Shown here in pieces: positions 8,131 through 17,900 of a DNA stretch of 64,000 bases (position 1 is its first letter; each line of letters opens with the position of its first letter). The position numbers were made by a program, and so were the translations under genes. The notes beneath the pieces were generated by a model. The model saw nothing but the letters and a program-made list of their open reading frames with translations. It was not told the DNA's origin and did not search any database. Location of the stretch: positions 58,126 to 122,125 of the forward strand of contig JAFTHS010000004.1 in the NCBI GenBank assembly GCA_017457295.1. The letters are read 5' to 3'. The DNA is from Paludibacteraceae bacterium. GTDB taxonomy: Bacteria > Bacteroidota > Bacteroidia > Bacteroidales > Paludibacteraceae.

Positions 8131-9704
8131 TATTGCTTTTCACACTCCTTATGGTCGTTGTCTGGCAGCTTCAGTTCTTCGGCTTTCTTATTGAAGAATC
8201 GTGTTTCCAGCATGCCAAGACTTTGATTTTCTATCACACGCACTCCGTATCGCAATGCCCATCGGCGTTTCAAGTTCCACACGCCTTTGGTGATATAGGC
8301 ATATACAAACGGGTGCAAGTGCAATCGTAATCCTCTGCCATATTGTGCCACCATGGTTATTATTCGTTCTACAATCTGGTCAGTAAAGAATATTGAGGAT
8401 TGTATCTTTCCTTTACCCATACATGTTGGACATGTCTCCATCACATCCATTTCCACCGCGGGGCGCACACGTTGGCGGGTGATTTGCATCAATCCAAACT
8501 TGCTGAGTGGCAGCACATTATGTTTGGCTCTGTCGTGGCTCATCAACTCGCGCATATGGTCGTACAATGCTTGTTGATTGCCCTTATCATCCATATCAAT
8601 GAAATCTACTACGATGATTCCACCAATATCTCGTAAGCGGAGTTGATGCACTATTTCGTCTGCTGCCAGCATATTGAAATGGAATGCATTTTGCTCCTGG
8701 TCTTCAAATAGTTTCTTACTTCCACTATTGACATCTATCGAGAATAGTGCTTCGGTACGATCCATAATCAGGTATCCACCTTTCTTGAATCCAACGGTAC
8801 GTCCAAGCCCGGTCTTCATTTGGCGTGTGATATCAAACTTATCAAAGATGGGTTGTTCACCCGAATACAGTTTGACCACTTTCGACGCCTCGGGAGCAAT
8901 CAAATCTAGATACTGCTTGATCTCCTCATACACGGACTTATCATTCACATGGATATTCTCAAAATTAGGCGAGAAAATATCACGTATTATGCCTATTGTA
9001 CGTCCCAGCTCTTGCGAAATCAGGCTGACTGGTTCTTTGTGTTGCAGTGTACGCACACACTCTTCCCATCGCTTGACTAGCACACGCAGTTCGTTGTCAA
9101 GTTCTGCTACTCGCTTGTCTTCGGCTACCGTTCGTACAATAACGCCAAAGCCGTGTGGCTTGATAGAATGTACCAATTGCTTCAATCGTCCCCTTTCCGA
9201 CTCGCGACCAATCTTGTTGCTCACCATCACTTTGTCGATAAATGGAATAAGCACAAAATTGCGTCCTGTGATAGATATTTCAGCAGACAGACGTGGTCCC
9301 TTGGAATTGATAGGTTCTTTGGTTACTTGCACTAGCAAGGTATCACCCACCTTCAGATAATCGGCTATTTGCCCTTCCTTGGTGCACTCTGGTTGACGTT
9401 CTATCTTGTTAATCTCGGGTATACGACGTCGGTCTGACACCAATTTGGTAACATATTTCTGTGTCGTAAGAAACCCTGATCCTAAATCAAGGTAGTGCAG
9501 AAAAGCTTCTTTCTCATGACCTACATCCACAAAAGCGGCATTCAATGCGGGCATCACTTTCTTCACTCGACCGTAGTAGATGTTTCCCACAGCAAAGGTG
9601 TCTTTACCTCGCTGCTCACGATTCACCTCCATGAGTCGGTTGTCTTCGGTAAGCGCAATAGCCACTTCTTGCGGAGTTACGTCCACAATCAGTTCGCTTT
9701 TCAT
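8130..9704 (-). CDS. rng: Ribonuclease G/E family endoribonuclease
   Basis: A 524-residue RNase G/E protein that processes rRNA and decays mRNA in the cytoplasm. The S1-like RNA-binding region is near residues 35-120, the DNase I-like catalytic metal site shows as FSIDVNSG and VVDFIDMDD, and the zinc-link motif CPTCMGKGK is present. There is no long C-terminal scaffold, so it is RNase G sized. I start at ATG 9704; a TTG two codons upstream is less likely. It lies downstream of the small basic-peptide gene and HU on the same strand, a usual order in Bacteroidota. Confidence 0.95.
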   Translation of the reverse strand: MKSELIVDVTPQEVAIALTEDNRLMEVNREQRGKDTFAVGNIYYGRVKKVMPALNAAFVDVGHEKEAFLHYLDLGSGFLTTQKYVTKLVSDRRRIPEINKIERQPECTKEGQIADYLKVGDTLLVQVTKEPINSKGPRLSAEISITGRNFVLIPFIDKVMVSNKIGRESERGRLKQLVHSIKPHGFGVIVRTVAEDKRVAELDNELRVLVKRWEECVRTLQHKEPVSLISQELGRTIGIIRDIFSPNFENIHVNDKSVYEEIKQYLDLIAPEASKVVKLYSGEQPIFDKFDITRQMKTGLGRTVGFKKGGYLIMDRTEALFSIDVNSGSKKLFEDQEQNAFHFNMLAADEIVHQLRLRDIGGIIVVDFIDMDDKGNQQALYDHMRELMSHDRAKHNVLPLSKFGLMQITRQRVRPAVEMDVMETCPTCMGKGKIQSSIFFTDQIVERIITMVAQYGRGLRLHLHPFVYAYITKGVWNLKRRWALRYGVRVIENQSLGMLETRFFNKKAEELKLPDNDHKECEKQ

Positions 9705-9796
9705 ATTCAATCATTCAAAAAAATGCTTTGTGACCACCCATTTGCGCCCAAATAGGGTGTTGCCACAAAGCCACAGTTAAACTTTCGTCCTAACAA

Positions 9797-9886
9797 TTAC
9801 TTATGTTTATGACGATTCTTGCGCAAACGTTTTTTACGTTTGTGGGTAGACATCTTATGTCTTTTATGCTTTTTACCGTTTGGCAT
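9797..9886 (-). CDS. 29-aa AURKAIP1/COX24-type basic ribosome-associated peptide
   Basis: A very short gene encoding a 29-residue, strongly basic peptide (begins MPNGKKHKRHKMSTHKRKK, ends RHKHK). It has the pattern of the AURKAIP1/COX24 family, related to mitochondrial small-subunit protein mS38 and found as a tiny conserved gene in Bacteroidota. It is predicted to bind 16S rRNA. It sits between rng and the HU gene on the same strand. The sequence pattern is highly distinctive despite the size. Confidence 0.85.
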   Translation of the reverse strand: MPNGKKHKRHKMSTHKRKKRLRKNRHKHK

Positions 9887-9915
9887 AATGTATAAGAATT
9901 TAAAAATGTTAATAA

Positions 9916-10188
9916 TTATTTCAAGATTTCTGCGAATGCATCCGATGGCTTGAATGCAGGGATTTTGTGCTCAGGAACGATGATAGACTCTTTCTTGGTA
10001 ATGTTACGAGCCACTTTTTGTTTACGTACTTTTGTTCCAAAGCTACCAAAGCCACGGAGATAAACTGTCTCACCAGCAGCTACAGTGCTCTTGATGTTGT
10101 CCATAGCTGACTCTACAACGTTCATGATTGTAGTTTTGTCATAGCCAGTCTTAATCGCAATTGCGTTAACGAGTTCTGCTTTTGTCAT
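9916..10188 (-). CDS. HU/IHF family DNA-binding protein
   Basis: A 90-residue nucleoid protein of the HU/IHF family that bends DNA. The N-terminal helical body (MTKAELVNAIAIKTGYDK) and the beta-arm signature GFGSFGTKVRKQKVARN are present. Length is typical. It has its own promoter (TAACTTTG on the minus strand at 10270-10277). HU/IHF-like proteins often assist phage integrases, but it is a host gene outside the prophage. Confidence 0.95.
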   Translation of the reverse strand: MTKAELVNAIAIKTGYDKTTIMNVVESAMDNIKSTVAAGETVYLRGFGSFGTKVRKQKVARNITKKESIIVPEHKIPAFKPSDAFAEILK

Positions 10189-10269
10189 AATAATGTTTTT
10201 TTATATAGGTTATACAATTTTCGACAATCAAATAGCGCCACGAAAAGGCGCACAGACCAAAATCGGGTG

Positions 10270-10300
10270 CAAAGTTACTATAATTTTTTGATTTACAAAA
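10270..10300 (-). promoter_or_regulatory. Promoter of the HU gene
   Basis: Minus strand: TTTTG, an 18-base gap, then TAACTTTG (10270-10277); the gene begins about 75 bases downstream. It lies back to back with the mutY promoter. Confidence 0.6.
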
Positions 10301-10325
10301 GAAAATTGAAAAAAAAATGTATTTT

Positions 10326-10357
10326 TTTGTATATTTCTTATTTTTTCCGTACCTTTG
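10326..10357 (+). promoter_or_regulatory. Promoter of mutY
   Basis: TTTG (10326-10329), 20 bases, TACCTTTG (10350-10357). The ATG at 10367 lies only 9 bases after the -7 element, implying an almost leaderless message. Confidence 0.7.
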
Positions 10358-10366
10358 TGCTCGAAA

Positions 10367-11398
10367 ATGAATCACTCATTGATACATAATAAGTTATCGC
10401 AGTGGTATGAGCAGCATCATCGCATTTTGCCATGGCGCGAGACCGAAGACCCATATCGGATATGGATTTCCGAGATTATTTTGCAACAAACGCGTGTCGC
10501 TCAAGGGCTTGAATACTACATGCGTTTTGTAGAGCGTTTTCCTGATGTTCGGTCATTAGCCAGTGCATCAGAAGACGAGGTGTTGCGCTATTGGCAGGGG
10601 TTGGGCTACTACTCGCGTGCACGCAACCTGCATCGCGCAGCGCAAACCATTGTACAACGCCAATCTACCGTGTTTGATACTCCAGTGGATATATCAGATC
10701 AAGCGAGCATCTTCCAAGAGTTGATTTCGCTTCCAGGTATCGGAGAATATACCGCAGGAGCTATTGCCTCGTTTGCATTCAATCTGCCCTATCCTGCTCT
10801 GGATGGCAATGTATATCGCGTATTAGCCCGTTTGTACGACTGCGAGATTGCCTTTGACACCTCAGCAGGTAAGAAGCACTTTCATCAATTAGCCAACCAA
10901 TTATTAGACCAATCCAATCCTCGACTATTTAATTCAGCCATCATGGAGTTTGGCGCATTGCATTGTACTCCGACCTCACCAGATTGTGCCCATTGCCCTA
11001 TACAAGAATGTTGCTTGGCCTATGCGCATCACACCGTAGAGCTATTGCCCGTGCGCAAACCACGCACTGCCCTACGCGATAGATACCTCAACTATACCAT
11101 CTATTGCACCCCAGACATGCGCACATTGATTCAGCAGCGCACCGAAAAAGATATTTGGCAGCACTTGTATGAGTTTCCATTGCAAGAAACAGAGGCACTA
11201 TTGCCCGTTGCGGCAGGGGTAGCGCAAGTGGATCTGAAGCATATCCTGTCGCATCAACGCATACATGCACGATTCCATATTAGAAAAGTGGAGCAGTTGC
11301 CACAAATACCCAACACGATAGCCATTCCCCTCTCATCACTAGACGATTATGCGCTATCGCGCCTCACGCTACGCGCACTGGATATGCTATTGGTATAG
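10367..11398 (+). CDS. mutY: A/G-specific adenine glycosylase
   Basis: MutY removes adenine mispaired with 8-oxoguanine or G. The 343-residue protein has the helix-hairpin-helix LPGIGEYTAGAI with the catalytic aspartate in ALDGNVYRV, the catalytic-glutamate segment around EIILQQTRV, and the four-cysteine iron-sulfur site (CTPTSPDCAHCPIQECC). A C-terminal NUDIX-like domain follows from about residue 225. The start is ATG 10367, 10 bases after the promoter -7 box. It is the last ordinary host gene before the tRNA locus where the prophage sits. Confidence 0.95.
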   Translation: MNHSLIHNKLSQWYEQHHRILPWRETEDPYRIWISEIILQQTRVAQGLEYYMRFVERFPDVRSLASASEDEVLRYWQGLGYYSRARNLHRAAQTIVQRQSTVFDTPVDISDQASIFQELISLPGIGEYTAGAIASFAFNLPYPALDGNVYRVLARLYDCEIAFDTSAGKKHFHQLANQLLDQSNPRLFNSAIMEFGALHCTPTSPDCAHCPIQECCLAYAHHTVELLPVRKPRTALRDRYLNYTIYCTPDMRTLIQQRTEKDIWQHLYEFPLQETEALLPVAAGVAQVDLKHILSHQRIHARFHIRKVEQLPQIPNTIAIPLSSLDDYALSRLTLRALDMLLV

Positions 11399-11472
11399 CA
11401 CACTGCAATCACTGATATTGGTCTGTATTGGGCAAGGGCAAATGAGTTTTTTTCCAAAAAAGAGAGGTATTA

Positions 11473-11504
11473 TTTGCACAATTCATAAAAAAGCAGTACC
11501 TTTG
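11473..11504 (+). promoter_or_regulatory. Promoter of tRNA-Ser
   Basis: TTTG (11473-11476), 20 bases, TACCTTTG (11497-11504); tRNA starts 14 bases later. Confidence 0.75.
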
Positions 11505-11517
11505 CAGTCTGAAAAGA

Positions 11518-11606
11518 GGAAAGTTGTCTGAGTGGTCGAAAGAGCCGCACTCGAAATGCGGTGTACACATTACGTTGTACCGGGGGTTCGAATCCCTCAC
11601 TCTCCG
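11518..11606 (+). tRNA. tRNA-Ser(CGA), host copy, probably chimeric at its 3' end
   Basis: A class II tRNA with a long variable arm, anticodon CGA at 11552-11554 in loop CTCGAAA, and the T-arm GGTTCGAATCC. The acceptor 5' strand GGAAAGT pairs with the 3' strand ACTCTCC except for an A-C mismatch at the fourth pair. The displaced fragment at the right prophage end (57610-57616) reads ACTTTCC and would pair perfectly, so the original host gene probably ended that way. No terminator follows directly; the host terminator is now at 57626. Confidence 0.93.
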
Positions 11607-11608
11607 CT
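11579..11608 (+). other. attL, left prophage attachment core
   Basis: A 30-base segment in the 3' end of tRNA-Ser matches 57590-57619 at 29 of 30 positions (23 identical, one C/T difference at 11602, then six identical). Crossover must lie left of the C/T difference if the right part of attL is phage DNA and the right part of attR is host DNA. Confidence 0.85.
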
Positions 11609-11669
11609 TAAAACCTTTATTTACAAGGCGCGAGCAAGACAACTTTCAGTAAAATAGGACTATTCCAAA

Positions 11670-11757
11670 GGAGAGTTGTCTGAGTGGTCGAAAGAGCCGC
11701 ACTCGAAATGCGGTATACGTATTACACGTATCGGGGGTTCGAATCCCTCACTCTCCG
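11670..11757 (+). tRNA. tRNA-Ser(CGA), intact copy, probably phage-carried
   Basis: Second tRNA-Ser with the same body and anticodon CGA (11704-11706) but a different variable arm. Its acceptor stem GGAGAGT/ACTCTCC is fully paired. It lies inside the prophage if attL is in the first tRNA, directly before the integrase. It has its own hairpin terminator but no obvious promoter of its own. If attL were in this copy, the two would simply be tandem host genes. Confidence 0.92.
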
Positions 11758-11758
11758 C

Positions 11759-11792
11759 AAACGCTGTAAATCAACACTTTACGGCGTTTCTT
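11759..11792 (+). terminator. Terminator after the second tRNA-Ser
   Basis: ACGCTGTAAA and TTTACGGCGT form a 10-bp stem with one T-G pair and a 7-base loop, followed by a T-rich tail. Confidence 0.65.
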
Positions 11793-11800
11793 GTAAAAAA

Positions 11801-11832
11801 TCGGGTAAAAATCGGGTAAAAATCGGGTAAAA
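11801..11832 (+). repeat. Three 11-bp repeats, candidate integrase arm sites (left)
   Basis: TCGGGTAAAA occurs at 11801, 11812 and 11823, an exact 11-base period. The same decamer and a degenerate partner recur near the right prophage end (57487-57507), also at 11-base spacing, as expected for arm-type sites flanking a phage attachment core. Confidence 0.65.
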
Positions 11833-11914
11833 CCGTTTTTCGACCCCTTTCCCGAAAATTCAAAATGGTGTTAAATTTCTTCTGCCTTGTTCAGCACAAA
11901 GCAGAAGAAAAAAA

Positions 11915-13177
11915 ATGCCTTCAACTCTCACAATTCAGCAGACCTCTGCTAACTTCGTTCCAGCAGACTTGCGTCATGACACAAACGGATGGTACATTGT
12001 TTACTATGCGTTCAATCCCATTATCTCTAAACTTGAAATGAAGAGGATTAAACTTAATCTTCTTAAAAAGCGCTGCCGTTCTATGGTAGAGTTCAAGGTG
12101 CAGGTAAATGACATCATGCGAACAATCGACAACCAACTACGCACCGCTGCGCTTAACTGCGTACAGACCACAGCGGCTACACCGGCAACGATAGTTCCTG
12201 AAGTTGCTACTGTTGCCGCATCCACTCCTGTTGTTGCACCCTTATCAACACCATCAGCACCAGTTAGTGAAAATGTGCGCTACTATAAGACGTTAGACGA
12301 AGTGACACGCATTTTCACGGCAGAGAAAGAAAAAGAGTTGCGCAATAGCACCATGCGCAGCTATAAGAGTTTCTGCCACATGCTCCGTGAGTGGGCAAAT
12401 GAACACTACCCTTATATAAAAATGAGTATGTTCGAGCGCGCGCACGCAGTAGAGTTCTTGGATGACATGGCAGCAAAAGGACTCGGACCAAACACCTACA
12501 ACAACATGATTCGTCTGGGTAGCGTGCTGTTCATTTGGGCAAAAGCAAAATGCTACACTCGCGAAAACCCCTTCGATGGACAGAAACGCAAACGCGTATT
12601 GGAGAAAACGCGCACCATTATCAAACCTGAGCACCAGGCACTCATCGATAAATGGTTTGCAGACAATCAGCCCGAAATGCGCATAGTGTGCCGTCTGATA
12701 TACACCTCCCTGCTGCGACCTATTGAGATTACGCGTGTGCAGGTGAAGCAAATAGACTTTGTAAACCATTGCATCCGTATGCCGCGCGAAAAAACCAAGA
12801 CGTGGGAGGCTCGTGAAGGACGACTTGATGCAGAATTGGAAGAGATGCTCCGCAAACACATACAAGGCGCAAATCCTGACGATTACCTATTTGCAGACAG
12901 TCTTTGGAGGTGTGGCAAACGCCCAATGGGAAACGGCACCTATGGAAAAGCATGGGACAGAATGAGAACAGACCTCAAACTCCCGAAGGAGTATCAGCTC
13001 TATTCTCTCAAAGACACGGCGATAAACAGCATGCTCAAAGCAGGTGTAGATGATCTGTCAGTCATGCAAGCTGCCGGACACAAAGATTTGAGCATGACCA
13101 CCATCTATGCGAACCACCACGACGACAAACTGATTGACAACCTCAATCAGAAAGCACCAAAGTTCGCGATATGTTAA
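11915..13177 (+). CDS. int: Tyrosine recombinase (phage integrase)
   Basis: A 420-residue site-specific recombinase expected to integrate and excise the prophage at tRNA-Ser. The N-terminal arm-binding region precedes a SAM-like core-binding domain (about 130-240); the catalytic domain shows the arginine in YTSLLRPIEI, the box II variant YSLKDTA (Tyr and Lys in place of the usual His and Arg), and GHKDLSMTTIYA with the nucleophilic tyrosine. Bacteroidota integrases often carry such box II variants. It lies next to attL, reads inward, and ends seven bases from the convergent tail gene. No clear promoter is seen directly upstream; a strong one lies at the other prophage end. Confidence 0.93.
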   Translation: MPSTLTIQQTSANFVPADLRHDTNGWYIVYYAFNPIISKLEMKRIKLNLLKKRCRSMVEFKVQVNDIMRTIDNQLRTAALNCVQTTAATPATIVPEVATVAASTPVVAPLSTPSAPVSENVRYYKTLDEVTRIFTAEKEKELRNSTMRSYKSFCHMLREWANEHYPYIKMSMFERAHAVEFLDDMAAKGLGPNTYNNMIRLGSVLFIWAKAKCYTRENPFDGQKRKRVLEKTRTIIKPEHQALIDKWFADNQPEMRIVCRLIYTSLLRPIEITRVQVKQIDFVNHCIRMPREKTKTWEAREGRLDAELEEMLRKHIQGANPDDYLFADSLWRCGKRPMGNGTYGKAWDRMRTDLKLPKEYQLYSLKDTAINSMLKAGVDDLSVMQAAGHKDLSMTTIYANHHDDKLIDNLNQKAPKFAIC

Positions 13178-13183
13178 TGACTG

Positions 13184-14980
13184 TCATTCATCGAGGACGG
13201 GGTAAAATGTTCCCTTCAGCAGTTGGGACATCCCGTTCTCGGTAAAGGTGGCTGTTATCTTCTCACACACATAGCGCTTGCCAAAGATAATGAACACAGA
13301 GCGTACATTGGGAATATCGTCCTCAAGGAACTTAAACGTATATTTCTTGGTTGGATCTATCTTATGCGGCTCTCTAAACTCGCCAAAAGTGGACGAGTTC
13401 AGGGACAGCGACCAGTCATGCCTTATATATGTCCAATCCGGATAGAATGTAACCACATCAATATGTGGATGCCTATACACTCCATAAATGCTTTCGCCCG
13501 ACCAAAAACCTACATATATCTTATCAAGAAACTCTTGATCTTCAGCTGCGAGTTCAGCCTCATTGATGCAATAGTCCGGCTCTGGACGGAGGTGAGCCAT
13601 AGCTTCCGTCCAATCAGAGAAACCATTATGGGGCTTTTGAGCCTTCTCATTACGAAGGTCGGGCATTTCCAAGAATATAATCTGACCTTTCAGGGGTTGT
13701 GTATCGTCAAGCCACACAGGAACTATCTTCAGTTCCTTTGTATCTCCCTCCTCACTCACTATACGCGGCTCAAATGAGTTCACAATTTGGGGTGCAACAT
13801 AATACTTGAAATACGTGATAGGCTCACCCTGCACCTCTGACTCATAAAGTTTAACCGTGTTCGTAACACGACCTATAACATATCTATCAATATCCCTGCA
13901 ATACCATAAACGGCTAATGGCACCTACAACAACTCTTTCTGCTTCCCTCTCTTGATAGCCTCCATTGATACCAGCTAACGAAAGCTCTGCGACCTCGTCA
14001 TATTCCTTATAGAGCGATGTTCCCAAATTAGTCCAAAACTTGATAAATTCGGGGTTGTGATAGTATTTCCACATACGATGGCTGCAGTCGGCATACTTCA
14101 AGTTAGTGCAGCCTTTGTACTTGCAATCTCCGGCATCCTGCGTAACCATCTCGTAATCATTCAAAACATGTTGGAGTTGTGTGACACCACAACTCTCTAT
14201 CACATGACGGCTAAACCGGAATGTAACTTTCCGCTGCAAGCGGTCTATATCAAATTCACAGTTCATCAGTAGCTCAAGTTCTTCCAAGAACTCCGTCATA
14301 GTCCAATGAGGTAGCGCACGCGCAAAGTTAGCCATATTCCAAGCGGCAGGCAAAGTGTTGCAGACTAACAGATATTTGTAATTACTATTTTCCCACGGAG
14401 TGAAGTCGTAGGTAAAATTAAGCACATCGCACATCTTCTTTACAAGCCATAGCATATAAGGTTGGAAGGATAATTTGTCGCAGTTCCAAGTAGCTCCGGA
14501 AGAAGATAGATTGATTTTGTTCTGTATATTACCGCTTGAATTGTTCACCCATGGCAATGCGACATAGTCCGTTCTATGATTAACTGTATTAACAGGGTTA
14601 TTCGCAGGGGTTGTATCAGGATAGCCCAATTCCAGTTCGTTGATATAGACATCATCGAACGATGATACAAAGTTGGTTGCAGATTTGCCTTCAAGGAATT
14701 GGGTTTTTACCTGTACGTCGTCCAACTCCGTGACAGTTATCGATCCTTTTTTATAGAAGGATTTGTCCCGGAGTTCACACTCAAAAAGGAGCGTTCCTTT
14801 CTCAACATCTTTTCGCGTGATATGCCCGAAGATAGCTATGTTTTGAGGGCAGTCCTTCAGCGGAAAAGTAATAGCCAAAGAATAACTATCCGCTCCCGAA
14901 AAATAACGGTTTTCGGAGATAAATTCAAAGGTGGATTTCTCTTTAAGAGCCGCCACCATGCCGTTTATAATTATAATCAT
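13184..14980 (-). CDS. Phage tail protein (probable tail-tip or baseplate hub)
   Basis: A 598-residue protein directly downstream of the tape-measure gene, overlapping its stop by four bases (ATGA). The position after the tape measure and the beta-rich N-terminus (FISENRYFSGADSYSLAITF) fit the distal tail or hub proteins of long-tailed Bacteroidota phages. I see no enzymatic motif. It is the last gene of the leftmost late unit and meets the integrase tail to tail. Confidence 0.7.
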   Translation of the reverse strand: MIIIINGMVAALKEKSTFEFISENRYFSGADSYSLAITFPLKDCPQNIAIFGHITRKDVEKGTLLFECELRDKSFYKKGSITVTELDDVQVKTQFLEGKSATNFVSSFDDVYINELELGYPDTTPANNPVNTVNHRTDYVALPWVNNSSGNIQNKINLSSSGATWNCDKLSFQPYMLWLVKKMCDVLNFTYDFTPWENSNYKYLLVCNTLPAAWNMANFARALPHWTMTEFLEELELLMNCEFDIDRLQRKVTFRFSRHVIESCGVTQLQHVLNDYEMVTQDAGDCKYKGCTNLKYADCSHRMWKYYHNPEFIKFWTNLGTSLYKEYDEVAELSLAGINGGYQEREAERVVVGAISRLWYCRDIDRYVIGRVTNTVKLYESEVQGEPITYFKYYVAPQIVNSFEPRIVSEEGDTKELKIVPVWLDDTQPLKGQIIFLEMPDLRNEKAQKPHNGFSDWTEAMAHLRPEPDYCINEAELAAEDQEFLDKIYVGFWSGESIYGVYRHPHIDVVTFYPDWTYIRHDWSLSLNSSTFGEFREPHKIDPTKKYTFKFLEDDIPNVRSVFIIFGKRYVCEKITATFTENGMSQLLKGTFYPVLDE

Positions 14981-17900
14981 TGCCTACGAGATTTTGGGGT
15001 TTTATTCTTCATCAGTTGGTCATATTCCTCTTGCGCTTTCATGATACCTTTGTCGCCGGTAACAGTATTTACCGTTACAAATGGCTCATTGAGGCGTTGG
15101 TTAAGGCTCTCCATCGTTGAACTGTACGCTGCAACGGCAGTAGCCGTGGCCGCAAGCGTACGCTCTAGCCGTCCGTCCTGCGAGGCTTGTGCAATAACGG
15201 TGGGTGCAGTTATCTGCCGGGACACGTCGGATGCGGAAAGCACACCCATTTTATTGGTGCGCTGCGCGTAATCGAGCGTGTTCACCATAGCACGTGCTTG
15301 CGGATTGGCAAGCAACTGTTGCGAAGCAACCCACTCACCGGCATGTACTACGCCGACTTCCTTATATTTAGGACCTGCAGGAGTAAATCCACCCTCGGCA
15401 TAGCCCTGCGATTCTGACGCCTGCTGTTGCTTCTTAATGGATGCAATCTGTATTGCTCCGGCAGCAACGGCCATTGCAGCTGCAATAGGCGCCAAGATAA
15501 AGCCAACTACAGGAATAGCAGCAGCCGAGGAGTAAGCAGAAATGGCAGACATGGCAGTCTGCGCAACGGCTTGGATGACCTGCATAGCAAACATCTTCTT
15601 GTTTGCCTCGGCTTTTGCCTTGGCAATATCCTTTTGCTTTTGCTGCTCCAATTGTACCTCTTGGTACTTGTTGCCTTCAGCGGCTGAAATCTGGGCGTCA
15701 TAAGAGGTTTGAATTTTAGCTGTCTCAACATCAAGTTCCGCCTGAATCATATCGGAAATACCGGAAAAGATCGCGGACATACCGCTTAAAATCGTATCGA
15801 GTGCGCCGGTGAAAGCCTGCCCTCCGTCAGACTTGAGCCAATCAGCGATATCATCAATGGCTGCTCGATAGGATTTCTTCATCTCTTTAGCGTTCTTGAC
15901 GTTGTATTTCCTACCGAGACGGTATTTCGCTTCTTGGAAAGCGCGCTCTATCTTGAGTCGGTCCTTGGCATTGTCACCGACCGCTTTGAGCATTTGCGCC
16001 TGTACAAGCTCCAGCGCGTGAAGGTCGCGCTCATAGCTTTCGGTGTCGGTGGTGCGATATGCCTTTGTGAAATACTCTTGGCGGAACTTCTCCTGAAGGC
16101 GCTTGTCCTCTTGCAAGTGCTTCTGTTGATATTTGAGAGAGGTATCATGATAGTTCTTCTCGGCTTTCAAACGCTCCTTTGATCCGTCCTCATAGAGATT
16201 GGCGACTCTGCGAAGGTGTTCCAACTCCGCAAGTTCAATGGCGCTCTGGTATTGACGAGCAGACAACTCTCCATCCATATACCGCTGCTGAAGGACTGCC
16301 ATTATCCCTTTGTATTCCTCCTCTTCCTGCTGTACTGTTCCCTCAATGGCATTGTTCTTCTGCTTTTTCAAAGCCTCATAGTACGCGGCTTCAATAGTAA
16401 CTTGCTCATTCCCGGCAAGGTCGGTATGTGCAAGTTTCTTCCTGTTGTACTCAACCTCTATTTCGAGCATACGCTTGGTGTAGGCATCGTAGTCCTGTTC
16501 ACCTTTGGCGTACGCAATACGATTAAGTGCCTGCTCGCGCTCTTTCCAATCATCTTCGGCTTGGAACTTATTGGACTTGCCCTTCTTCTTGTCATCCTCC
16601 TCTTTAGGCAAAGCTCCGGCGGAAGGCTTGCCTTTCACAGGGTCTGGAGCCTTTATACTGATACCATTGGCTACGTCCTCCAACTCCTGCCACTCTTTTT
16701 TGAGCTTGCGCAAATCAGCAGAATACTGCCGGATAAACTTGGCATTTTCCTTTATTGCAGCTTTTACATTATCTTCGTCCGTGTAGCCTTTTCCTGTTTT
16801 CAGCATTTCCTTATAACCCCTGTTCAAGTCCTCAAACATAGCGATTTGGGACTCTACATGTGCTATCTTATCTTCAATGGGTATCTGCTTGGTGGCAATT
16901 TCCTCCAGTTTCTCTTGGTTCATCTTCATACGGATGGACTCTTTGAGAGAAACGAGGTAGTTATCGAGGGCTTCCTTATTGTTATTGATCAGGACGCCCT
17001 CATCTGTAAGCGATGCATGATAGTCCGGGACTATTTCCTTCAACTGTTTCAATGCTTCGCGGCGCTTTTCCAATGAGAGGTTGCTATTATTGACAACCTT
17101 GGTAAGACTGTTGACGGCAGCAGATTCCTTTGCGTATTCCTCTATAATGGATTGATTGTGTTCGTCAATTTGCTTTTGAATACGCAACTGTCTTTCCTGT
17201 TCAGCCGTAAGTTTCTTTTGCTCCTTGCCTGCATCCTGCTGACGCTTTATAAAACCATACAAAGCGACGCCAGCTCCAACAACGGCGGCTGCAAGCAATC
17301 CCCATGGGCTTGACATCATTGTAGCGTTCAGAAGCTTCATGGCAGCATTGGCACGAACTACATTGCCAGTCATTTTATTGTATGCCACAGACGCAGCCAA
17401 TACCGCAACCTTATGCACGTGCAGCGCAGCCGTTTTAATGGCGATGAGTGCAGCATGTGCTTTCTCCTTAATCAAGGCGAGATTGACAGCTACGTAATAG
17501 GTAGCAACTGCTGCAGCGAGTGCAGTAATTGCTACACGATGCTCCTTGATGAACCTCACCAACTGGAGCATTACGCGCATTGTTGCAGATGTGGACGAAA
17601 TGAAGTGCCGCATTACCGGCATTAGTTCCTGACCTAGAGAAATGGCCATCTCCTGAAAGCCTTTGCGAGCCTTATCCAATCCGGCTTGAACCGTATTGTT
17701 CTGCACGTCAAATTCTTTCGTGACAGAAGTGGCTTCCTCATAGGCTTTCGCTGCCTCCTGTTGCTCCCATATGAGCATATCTACATTTCCTGCAAGTGCC
17801 GAAATGACCGCAGAAGCGCGAGCGCCGTTCTCACCCATGTCAGCAAACACGGGTGCAAGGACGGACATATCGCCTAACTCGTTTAAGCGGTTGAGCAACA

